Below are positions 55,291-64,000 of a DNA stretch of 64,000 nt, piece after piece (the stretch's first letter is position 1; every line of letters begins with the position of its first letter). The DNA is from Macrosoma leucophasiata (taxonomy: Eukaryota > Arthropoda > Insecta > Lepidoptera > Hedylidae): positions 186,001 through 250,000 of the forward strand of contig JAWQUS010000023.1 of assembly GCA_036365455.1 (NCBI GenBank), given 5' to 3'. The notes beneath the pieces are model-generated. The model was not told the DNA's origin and searched no databases. It worked only from the letters and a program-made list of their open reading frames with translations. The translations under genes were made by a program, and so were the position numbers.

Positions 55291-56847
55291 TCATGTGATT
55301 TTATTTTGCCCTGAACGGTTTTACGTCTAATGAGTTACTATATCATTTCTCACGTTATCAAGTTGGTGATATTTTTTTCAGTTATTTAAAAAAATTTTTT
55401 TTTTCAAGTTTTATTCTTATAATATAAGAATTATCTTAAAGATATTATCTTTCAATAACACTACTAATGGGAGTGTACCGCGGGAAAACAACCACTAAAG
55501 TGTCAGCGTCCATATGGAGACGAAACTCTGAAGGAATCTGTTTGAGGCTTGAGGCTTGAGGCTTGAGGCCACGTCGTAGATCCCTTCCAAGCGGTTGCGC
55601 GAGCCTTATCCGCTATTACATGATATGACAAACTCGATCACTTACTATTGGATAGCAATATTGTTTTAGTTTGAGTTCTGAATCTCGGTCGACAAAAATA
55701 TTTACGAATAGAAAACTACGACTTAGGGCGGCCACACAAATTATTGAGTATAATTCAAGAATTACCTATAATTTTTGGTGTTTACGGAACGATGTGGCCG
55801 CCTTGCGACAAAGTACTTTAATAAAAAAAAAGTAATTTCTTCTTGAAGTTATACTTCTTGTGGCGCGTTAGGGAAGAACGATGAGAGTAAAGTTTTACTG
55901 CGCGCGTGCACATCGTAACCAAATACCAACACCATTATATTAGCTAGTAAAAATTTTTGTTTTTCGAAAAAGTTACCTTCAGAGTAAGAGTACTTTTAAT
56001 TATGTACATTTTATTTGTCTTATTTAACTAGATAGTGCGTTATAATAAAATTTCCTTTCAGTATATAAACCACCTTTTTTAAACAAAGAATAACGCGAAG
56101 GATAAAATTTTTATAGAGATTTGTATCTTGTTACACCAAAGAAGTTATACTTGGTTATATGTTCTTTTTATTGTGCGAATAAAAGTGTCGCTTTAGTTTT
56201 TAAAACACGAAAATGTCGCCGAGCAGAACTAACAAACTGTGTTTCTCCAATATTTTGAGCTCTTCATTAGTACACAAATATATTCATTCCCGTTAAAAAT
56301 ATTTTCAAAACGACTTAGGATAGAATTAATAAGTGTCTATAAACTCAACAATTCCATCCTCGTGGGTAAATCTGTCACGGCCGAGGTGGCGCCATCTCCT
56401 GCACACTTGTCGCTACCCTCGGTTGACACCTCTCACACATTCCACCCGCCCATCCATATTCAGACACAGTCCATAGAGAGGAACATCTAACACTAAGACG
56501 ATAACACAAGAGCGAGTCGATCTCAACGTCTCCCGCGATAAGAATGTAGCAGCGTCATATATCCACATATTACAAAACTAACATGTAGGCAAGTGTTGGA
56601 TAAAATGTGTTAACATTTGTGTCAACAGCAGTTTTGGCAGCACTTTGTACACACCGACTAAAGGAGAATTTTCGTAGTTGAACTAATTCTAGTCAATCAC
56701 CAAAGGGAAAATTCTAATTTCAAAGCTACAGGGGTCCGTAACGCTCGCGACGAACGGAGCGGGAGACGGTCGAAGAGCGACCGGGATCCGCTCGCGGTCG
56801 CCCCGACTCTCACATTTTTGGTCTTCAGGGTGTTCGGCGACACAATT
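55291..56847. other. Taz 3' flank, nothing recognised
   Basis: It should include the Taz 3' UTR on the minus strand (an AATAAA complement lies near 56166). A GAGGCTT repeat (4 units) lies near 55541-55568. No gene was seen. Confidence 0.4.
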
Positions 56848-57346
56848 TCACACCTCTTTGTCCTTTTCTCTACTCCGGTCGTACTCGATTCTCTCCCCGC
56901 GGTTCTCTTCGATTCGATCTCTGCGGTCGTCCTCCGTTCGATCTTTGCGCCGATCGATCGGCTCATCGGGCTCGTCCTCGAGATCTCTGCCGTGTTTTTC
57001 GATATGATCTCTGTGGTTTTCTCGGATTTGATCTTTGTGGTTTTCTTGGATATGGTTTCGGTGGTTGTCTTCGGTGTGATCCCTGTCGGCGAGGTGGTGG
57101 TGCTTGCCGTTGGCGAGGGGCGCGGGGTGCGGGGGGTGCGCGGGGTGCGGGGCCGGCTCGGGGTCGGCGCGGTGGTCCCGGTCCGGGTCCCGGCGGGGCT
57201 GGGGGGGCTGGGGGGGCGGGGCGCGGGTGCCGCAGGTGCGCTGTATGAGCGAGTGTGTCCGCTCGCGGAGCCGGAGCAGTTCCTCTTGGATGCGTTCCGT
57301 GATCACGCGCCGCGTCTCCTCTTCGGACGCGTTCGCGCTCTTTAAT
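56848..57346 (-). CDS. Taz: Taz terminal coding exon with long charged extension
   Basis: The acceptor is CGTTCCAG at 57348-57347 and the stop is TGA at 56850-56848. The first ~45 codons (LKSANASEEETRRVITERIQ ... LLRLRERTHSL) match the tafazzin C-terminal helix. They continue into a Pro-rich stretch and then repeated DHxxxNHxxHIxEN-like units of 8-9 residues, ending EKDKEV. The extension is encoded by a degenerate 24-27 bp minisatellite (about 56960-57090). It is inferred coding because the frame stays open. Confidence 0.82.
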
Positions 57347-60300
57347 CTGGAACGAGGAGAAACATTCTAATTCAATACGGTTCGGATTTTTAAATTAAAC
57401 GTCGGCAGGGTCGCGACCGGGCGGTCGGTCGGAGGAGAGCGGGCGGAGGGACCCTCGATCCGTGGGGTCTCGTCGGACGAAGGCGCGCGGTCCGCGGCGT
57501 CGGGGGGCGATCTAGACGACCGTTAAAGTTAACGCGGTCGGTGGAAAAACAACCTCGCACGACCAAGGTCGACGGGCTCCCTCGACGCTCGTCGAGGTAT
57601 GCGCCCGTTTTCTCGGACTCGATCTGTGGGGCTCCTCGTTAGTAGCCCGCGACCCCCGTCCGCGCGCCATCCGTACGACGCCAGCGGTACGTTACAGACT
57701 ACGCGGTGACTCACTCGTCTAATGGAGGATGTATGTAGATAAACGGACTCACCGACGCTTATCTATCCACATCAGTGCCGAGTTAGCCATATGGCAGATG
57801 GCAGAGAATGCTACGGGCCCCGCGCCTGGGTCCAAAAACTAAATACCTTAGCTATCCTCAAAGTCAGCGTCGGCCACGCTGTAATTATATAAGTATATTA
57901 TTATGTTGCAAGTTTGCAATAACAATACTTACAGGGGAAATCCCCTAATATCGTTTTCGATTCATTTTCGTAAATGTACCGTTTCATTTACATCCTAAAT
58001 TTCAGTAGGTAACGTAACTCTAGGGCCCTACGGTCACATCTGCTCCGGGCCGGCGAGGCTACCGAGCGACTCACTTGTCCAGCAAGGGGTGCAGGGGGAT
58101 GGGCTCCCCGACGCTCATGTAGACGGGCTCGCGCAGGCGCAGGCGGTAGGGCTCGCGGTTGGGCAGCACGCGGTCCATGCCCTCGTGCCACACGGGCAGC
58201 ACGAGCGGCTACCGAGCGACTCACTTGTCCAGCAAGGGGTGCAGGGGGATGGGCTCCCCGACGCTCATGTAGACGGGCTCGCGCAGGCGCAGGCGGTAGG
58301 GCTCGCGGTTGGGCAGCACGCGGTCCATGCCCTCGTGCCACACGGGCAGCACGAGCGGCTACCGAGCGACTCACTTGTCCAGCAAGGGGTGCAGGGGGAT
58401 GGGCTCCCCGACGCTCATGTAGACGGGCTCGCGCAGGCGCAGGCGGTAGGGCTCGCGGTTGGGCAGCACGCGGTCCATGCCCTCGTGCCACACGGGCAGC
58501 ACGAGCGGCTACCGAGCGACTCACTTGTCCAGCAAGGGGTGCAGGGGGATGGGCTCCCCGACGCTCATGTAGACGGGCTCGCGCAGGCGCAGGCGGTAGG
58601 GCTCGCGGTTGGGCAGCACGCGGTCCATGCCCTCGTGCCACACGGGCAGCACGAGCGGCTACCGAGCGACTCACTTGTCCAGCAAGGGGTGCAGGGGGAT
58701 GGGCTCCCCGACGCTCATGTAGACGGGCTCGCGCAGGCGCAGGCGGTAGGGCTCGCGGTTGGGCAGCACGCGGTCCATGCCCTCGTGCCACACGGGCAGC
58801 ACGAGCGGCTACCGAGCGACTCACTTGTCCAGCAAGGGGTGCAGGGGGATGGGCTCCCCGACGCTCATGTAGACGGGCTCGCGCAGGCGCAGGCGGTAGG
58901 GCTCGCGGTTGGGCAGCACGCGGTCCATGCCCTCGTGCCACACGGGCAGCACGAGCGGCTACCGAGCGACTCACTTGTCCAGCAAGGGGTGCAGGGGGAT
59001 GGGCTCCCCGACGCTCATGTAGACGGGCTCGCGCAGGCGCAGGCGGTAGGGCTCGCGGTTGGGCAGCACGCGGTCCATGCCCTCGTGCCACACGGGCAGC
59101 ACGAGCGGCTACCGAGCGACTCACTTGTCCAGCAAGGGGTGCAGGGGGATGGGCTCCCCGACGCTCATGTAGACGGGCTCGCGCAGGCGCAGGCGGTAGG
59201 GCTCGCGGTTGGGCAGCACGCGGTCCATGCCCTCGTGCCACACGGGCAGCACGAGCGGCTACCGAGCGACTCACTTGTCCAGCAAGGGGTGCAGGGGGAT
59301 GGGCTCCCCGACGCTCATGTAGACGGGCTCGCGCAGGCGCAGGCGGTAGGGCTCGCGGTTGGGCAGCACGCGGTCCATGCCCTCGTGCCACACGGGCAGC
59401 ACGAGCGGCTACCGAGCGACTCACTTGTCCAGCAAGGGGTGCAGGGGGATGGGCTCCCCGACGCTCATGTAGACGGGCTCGCGCAGGCGCAGGCGGTAGG
59501 GCTCGCGGTTGGGCAGCACGCGGTCCATGCCCTCGTGCCACACGGGCAGCACGAGCGGCTACCGAGCGACTCACTTGTCCAGCAAGGGGTGCAGGGGGAT
59601 GGGCTCCCCGACGCTCATGTAGACGGGCTCGCGCAGGCGCAGGCGGTAGGGCTCGCGGTTGGGCAGCACGCGGTCCATGCCCTCGTGCCACACGGGCAGC
59701 ACGAGCGGCTACCGAGCGACTCACTTGTCCAGCAAGGGGTGCAGGGGGATGGGCTCCCCGACGCTCATGTAGACGGGCTCGCGCAGGCGCAGGCGGTAGG
59801 GCTCGCGGTTGGGCAGCACGCGGTCCATGCCCTCGTGCCACACGGGCAGCACGAGCGGCTACCGAGCGACTCACTTGTCCAGCAAGGGGTGCAGGGGGAT
59901 GGGCTCCCCGACGCTCATGTAGACGGGCTCGCGCAGGCGCAGGCGGTAGGGCTCGCGGTTGGGCAGCACGCGGTCCATGCCCTCGTGCCACACGGGCAGC
60001 ACGAGCGGCTACCGAGCGACTCACTTGTCCAGCAAGGGGTGCAGGGGGATGGGCTCCCCGACGCTCATGTAGACGGGCTCGCGCAGGCGCAGGCGGTAGG
60101 GCTCGCGGTTGGGCAGCACGCGGTCCATGCCCTCGTGCCACACGGGCAGCACGAGCGGCTACCGAGCGACTCACTTGTCCAGCAAGGGGTGCAGGGGGAT
60201 GGGCTCCCCGACGCTCATGTAGACGGGCTCGCGCAGGCGCAGGCGGTAGGGCTCGCGGTTGGGCAGCACGCGGTCCATGCCCTCGTGCCACACGGGCAGC

Positions 60301-61358
60301 ACGAGCGGCTACCGAGCGACTCACTTGTCCAGCAAGGGGTGCAGGGGGATGGGCTCCCCGACGCTCATGTAGACGGGCTCGCGCAGGCGCAGGCGGTAGG
60401 GCTCGCGGTTGGGCAGCACGCGGTCCATGCCCTCGTGCCACACGGGCAGCACGAGCGGCTACCGAGCGACTCACTTGTCCAGCAAGGGGTGCAGGGGGAT
60501 GGGCTCCCCGACGCTCATGTAGACGGGCTCGCGCAGGCGCAGGCGGTAGGGCTCGCGGTTGGGCAGCACGCGGTCCATGCCCTCGTGCCACACGGGCAGC
60601 ACGAGCGGCTACCGAGCGACTCACTTGTCCAGCAAGGGGTGCAGGGGGATGGGCTCCCCGACGCTCATGTAGACGGGCTCGCGCAGGCGCAGGCGGTAGG
60701 GCTCGCGGTTGGGCAGCACGCGGTCCATGCCCTCGTGCCACACGGGCAGCACGAGCGGCTACCGAGCGACTCACTTGTCCAGCAAGGGGTGCAGGGGGAT
60801 GGGCTCCCCGACGCTCATGTAGACGGGCTCGCGCAGGCGCAGGCGGTAGGGCTCGCGGTTGGGCAGCACGCGGTCCATGCCCTCGTGCCACACGGGCAGC
60901 ACGAGCGGCTACCGAGCGACTCACTTGTCCAGCAAGGGGTGCAGGGGGATGGGCTCCCCGACGCTCATGTAGACGGGCTCGCGCAGGCGCAGGCGGTAGG
61001 GCTCGCGGTTGGGCAGCACGCGGTCCATGCCCTCGTGCCACACGGGCAGCACGAGCGGCTACCGAGCGACTCACTTGTCCAGCAAGGGGTGCAGGGGGAT
61101 GGGCTCCCCGACGCTCATGTAGACGGGCTCGCGCAGGCGCAGGCGGTAGGGCTCGCGGTTGGGCAGCACGCGGTCCATGCCCTCGTGCCACACGGGCAGC
61201 ACGAGCGGCGGCCGGCCGCGCGCCGCGGACTCGGCCACGAGGCGGCCCACGCCCCACTTGAAGCGCACGTGCTCCTTGTCCACGTTGACGCGCCCCTCGG
61301 GGAAGATGTGCACCCACTCGCCGCAGCACAGCCGCTCCACGCAGAAGTCCATCGCCGG
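56848..61358 (-). CDS. Taz: Taz (tafazzin) cardiolipin transacylase, last two coding exons
   Basis: Mitochondrial phospholipid-lysophospholipid transacylase that remodels cardiolipin acyl chains, of the PlsC/LPLAT superfamily. Exons 61358-61075 and 57346-56848 join in phase (AA plus A giving Lys) to 260 codons and a stop. The visible part covers MDFCVERL, the HIFPEGRVN substrate-binding motif, LPVWHEGMDRVLPN, and after the junction SEEETRRVITERIQEELLRL, which matches the tafazzin C-terminal helix. The NHxxxxD catalytic motif lies in upstream exons outside the window. Two oddities: a 21-copy tail array after the first visible exon, and an extension of about 120 residues, rich in Arg, Asp, Glu, His and Pro, beyond the usual C-terminus. 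Confidence 0.92.
57350..57772 (-). other. Taz: Taz last intron, GC-rich part
   Basis: CG-rich, low-repeat sequence between the terminal exon acceptor and the hAT-type MITE. Nothing coding was recognised. Confidence 0.4.
57773..58050. mobile_element. hAT-type MITE truncated at the Taz array
   Basis: CAGTGCCG start, AATGCTACGGGCCCCGCGCC and ACATCTGCTCCGGGCC match the reverse of the element at 24900-25191. The last ~25 bp with the terminal CGGCACTG are missing where the array begins. Confidence 0.8.
58051..61200 (-). repeat. Exon-tail array after Taz exon: 21 identical 150-bp units
   Basis: Units begin at 58051 and every 150 bp to 61051. Each has 126 bp of exon tail and 24 bp starting GTGAGTCGCTCGGTAG. 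I saw no difference between copies except at the two outer edges. A few bases around GCC are shared at the junction between units. Confidence 0.98.
61075..61358 (-). CDS. Taz: Taz penultimate exon: FPEGR motif
   Basis: The acceptor is GATTCCAG at 61360-61359 and the 5'-most donor is GTGAGT at 61074. It encodes AMDFCVERLCCGEWVHIFPE, GRVNVDKEHVRFKWGVGRL, VLPVWHEGMDRVLPN and GEPIPLHPLLDK. Reading through the donor gives TGA directly after Lys, so use of any later donor in the array would put a stop in the mRNA. Confidence 0.94.
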
Positions 61359-62465
61359 CTGGAATCATGAGCGACAGGTTACGTTTCGTATACGGTGTTA
61401 ACCCCATACGACTAGATTTGACGATAGACTCCTCCATTCGAAGCGTACTATTTTGGCCGGTTCAGCGTGTTTTCCATACGTAGTGTAGGCGTTACACTCT
61501 ATGTAACATCACATTAACCCTCAATAACGATAACGACCACGTCATTTTTAAGTAAGAATATTTTAAGAAATGTGATATCAGAAGACTTCGCAAATGTAAA
61601 CGTCGAACGAGCGAGGACATGAATAGCCACGAGAAGGGACGACTCCCCCGTCCACCAGTGCATGAAGATATTTTTTCCGCTAGTAGTTAGTTACGGTCGG
61701 TCAACCGAACAATAGCGGCTAAACCATTTCAATAGGGCGGTAGTAAATACAATAACGTGAGATGGACAGTAATGTCCTGCTATAAAACTACCGCCATTGC
61801 AATCGTGAAGGGGTAGGCCTTTGTCCAGCTGTAGATGTCTTCCGGCTGCATTAACTGACGAGATAAGAGGTAATGGTGGATTTTGTTTCTTGAGAAAAAT
61901 TCTCAATGACCACGTTGACCAATAAACAGCACATCCAGAGTTTAGCAAAAATGCAACTAGGTACTTAAGTACCCATCGATCGACGTTATACATATATTAT
62001 ATATACTACGCATGTACCTACTCGTATTACTTCTGTCTTGTCCTGAGAAATACAGTTGAGAAGTTGTTATACCATCAATTTTAGGCACCTTCAAACCAAT
62101 TTACCCAAGTTATTCTCTATCGTTGAATCTATTTTAGGAACACTTTACTACGAAAATGGAAAAAGAAAATCAAACCAAACAAGTAGTCATCAATCAAAAT
62201 GAGCTATTTGCTTAAAGATGAAATTACCAATTCCGAAACAATGTATAGGTACGTATTTATAGGTAGTTATTTCAGGAAGCGTGCGGACGAGCGGAGCGTA
62301 GACGATGGCGTGTGACGTCACGAGGCCGAGTGACGCGCCATCTTGACCTTTGGGTGCCGATGTAGTGCAAACAAAGACATTATAAGAAATAGACCGCCTT
62401 TCAAATCTAATATAACAACATAATTTAGAAATAACGTTTTCGTAGGTTTTCGCGAGCTTCATACA
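61359..62465 (-). other. Taz: Taz intron upstream of the FPEGR exon
   Basis: No NHxxxxD acyltransferase motif or other tafazzin exon was found on the minus strand up to the window edge. Nothing else was recognised. Confidence 0.4.
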
Positions 62466-62709
62466 TTGTAGAAATTAAACTTGCGGATTTTCTCGCGTAT
62501 ACAACACTCCCAAACTTCTTCATACACCCGACGTTTCGGTCGCTTTCCTGCCACCGTGGTCACGGGCTGACTAATTCGACGATTTTCAGCCTGGTCTTAT
62601 ATAGCTGAGACAGAACACAACCCTAGTGCCCTAGACCGAAACGTCGGGTGTATGAAGAAGTTTGGGAGTGTTGTATACGCGAGAAAATCCGCAAGTTTAA
62701 TTTCTACAA
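62466..62709. mobile_element. Foldback MITE with GACCGAAACGTCGGG arms, 244 bp
   Basis: 62466-62550 (TTGTAGAAATTAAACTTGCG ... CGACGTTTCGGTC) is complementary over about 75 bp to the right arm ending at 62709. The short centre contains CACCGTGGTCACGGGC. There is no ORF. Confidence 0.85.
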
Positions 62710-62924
62710 CACAATTTAGAATTAAATTAATAATTACACAGAACTTCGGCAGAAGTCTGGTCGCATTGTCTCGTTGAATGGCAAGAATTATTCTTTCTGC
62801 AAAGAACAGGCCAGCCCTCTGCTTACGTGAAGCATCGACCAAAAGTTTTGAAAAGACTTTAAATAAAACATGAGTCCTGGGACCCCATGGACCCAGCGTT
62901 TCGACTCCAAAACAAACAAATCTG

Positions 62925-63050
62925 TTGCAGGACAAGCACCTAACTGGAACATGAGAGTGCTGATCACTTCCATTGGGTGACATATAGATTGGGCAATGTG
63001 GTCGTGCCAACGCTCTCAAGCTCCGCTGGAACTCTACCACCAATAAAAAC
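62925..63050 (-). mobile_element. SINE, main family, diverged head fragment
   Basis: TGGAACATGAGAGTGCTGAT, GGGCAATGTGGTCGTGCC and GGAACTCTACCACCAATAAA correspond to the head half of the family on the minus strand. Confidence 0.7.
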
Positions 63051-63089
63051 GTATGTAGGCGACTATCTAGGCAGGCAGGTTCACCAGGG

Positions 63090-63200
63090 AGTAGGCGAGC
63101 GCGCAAATGACTCACATTTTAAATATTTAACCGACTGTCTAACGGAGACTGTGGGTTCGAAACTCAGGCCGTTGCTGGAGGTAAGAGATATGTCTTAAGG
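63090..63200 (+). mobile_element. Possible tRNA-derived SINE fragment
   Basis: GTGGGTTCGAAACTCAGGC looks like a T-arm/B-box preceded by CGACTGTCTAACGGAGACTG. The A-box is unclear. Confidence 0.4.
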
Positions 63201-63737
63201 GGGTACAAATACGCCGACAATACAAAGTTTTACCATGAAATTTGCTTCATTCGCTTTTTGTAGGGAGAGAATTGCTCGTAATTTGTTTGACAATTCGGTA
63301 CCGAACATGGAGCAATTTGGCATTTTAACAGTTCGACCGCCGTCGAATGGCATTCACTGTCGCATAGGCGTCTATTTCTTATAATGTCTGAGTGCACAAT
63401 GAACCGATACGATAATATGTGATGGTCTCTGAGGGTCGCAGTTTATTAATATCTAGGTAATTGCTAATGAGGATGGATGAATGGACATTGTGTTACTAAT
63501 TCACGCATAAACTGATGAACGGATTTGATCTTGACTTGTCATCTTTTATAGAACATGTATCTTATATTACATCAGCTCACACAAAAACAAGATGTTTTCT
63601 AGGTATGCCCAAGGAAAAAGATTGTCTTTGCTCGAAAAATATAAAATTCGTATCAGTAAAAGGCCAGACATTTGGCTCGCAAAGACCAATCTTCGTTCCA
63701 TTTAACAGTTAAAATTATCACAAACGCTGAGCGTGGT

Positions 63738-63836
63738 GTTTTTACTGGTAGTAGAGCTGTGTGTGACGGAGTTCGAAGGCGTAGGTAGCACCGCATTACT
63801 TGCTTTGAAATGGTAGTATTACCAACGACCGGAAAT
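63738..63836 (+). mobile_element. SINE, main family, truncated head
   Basis: TTTTTACTGGTAGTAGAGCT, GCGTAGGTAGCACCGCATTA and AAATGGTAGTATTACCAACG match the head half in plus orientation. Confidence 0.75.
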
Positions 63837-64000
63837 TTACGCTTAATGTCGATTGGTGAGAGAATAATGTGACCCAGGGCAAAATGTCGAGTTCCATACC
63901 AATAATTATTAAGATGAAGAGTTTGTGTTATTGTTTGGTTCAAAGCGCTAACCTCGGGGACTACTGTTCAAAACTAAACTATTACTCGAATTGAAAAAAT

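Noticed and set aside
58051..61200. CRISPR-like array
   Set aside because: Units are directly adjacent 150-bp exon/intron copies without unique spacers, in a eukaryotic intron.
57988..61437. A 1,149-codon minus-strand and a 1,093-codon plus-strand open frame of 50-residue repeats
   Set aside because: Both are shadows of the 150-bp Taz array in wrong frames. 150 is a multiple of 3 and the unit is GC-rich, so frames stay open. The true tafazzin frame stops at the first donor.
61071..64000. Search for the tafazzin NHxxxxD exon
   Set aside because: No minus-strand frame with this motif was found; the upstream exons are presumably beyond the window.

Overview
This window looks like a piece of a moth or butterfly (lepidopteran) nuclear chromosome. 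The evidence is spliced genes, AT-rich introns against very GC-rich exons, and a transposon set typical of that order: SINEs with a GATGTTAAGTGAT-type 3' tail, an RTE LINE, mariner, BEL/Pao, Helitrons ending in CTAG, and many short inverted-repeat elements. The species cannot be named from sequence alone.

Three conserved eukaryotic genes are recognisable. (1) Ermp1, an M28-family ER metallopeptidase, lies on the minus strand. Ten exons between 25836 and 4005 form one phase-consistent frame of 601 codons. The first coding exon was not found, and the C-terminal exons lie beyond the left edge. (2) Edc3, an mRNA-decapping enhancer, lies on the plus strand from its ATG at 29857 to its stop at 46030. 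Eight exons give 561 codons with Lsm, FDF and YjeF_N regions, so the gene is complete. (3) Taz (tafazzin, the cardiolipin transacylase) lies on the minus strand. Its last two coding exons (61358-61075 and 57346-56848) are present, and its 5' part lies beyond the right edge. The three genes act in different processes (ER proteolysis, mRNA decay, mitochondrial lipid remodelling), so their adjacency does not imply a pathway.

The striking property is shared by all three genes. At eight exons (four well-developed small-copy cases and four with more than ten copies or close to it), the 3' tail of the exon, its splice donor and a short piece of the following intron are tandemly amplified into the intron. 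Copy numbers run from 4 to 25. A ninth exon has one partial duplicate. No array was seen at an acceptor. The largest are 25 copies after Edc3 exon 5 (3.7 kb) and 21 copies of an identical 150-bp unit after the penultimate Taz exon (3.15 kb). In these two, reading past the first donor meets a stop at once, so only the first of 21 or 25 near-identical donors gives a productive mRNA. Either this is an unusual exon-tail minisatellite process or a recurrent assembly error; long reads would decide. Coding minisatellites also occur inside exons (Edc3 Gly/Ala linker, Ermp1 exon C, Taz C-terminal extension).

Layout: 1-3360 transposon debris and a foldback element; 3365-25836 Ermp1 with arrays, a LINE, SINEs, a Helitron and MITEs in its introns; 25837-29640 non-genic; 29640-46030 Edc3, whose 7.7-kb first intron holds a decayed BEL/Pao element broken by mariner, a tRNA-like retroposon and a non-LTR fragment; 46031-56847 mostly non-genic; 56848-61358 Taz with its array; 61359-64000 Taz upstream intron or repeats. 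Splice sites were read by eye using consensus, reading phase and recall of the protein families; no alignment was run.
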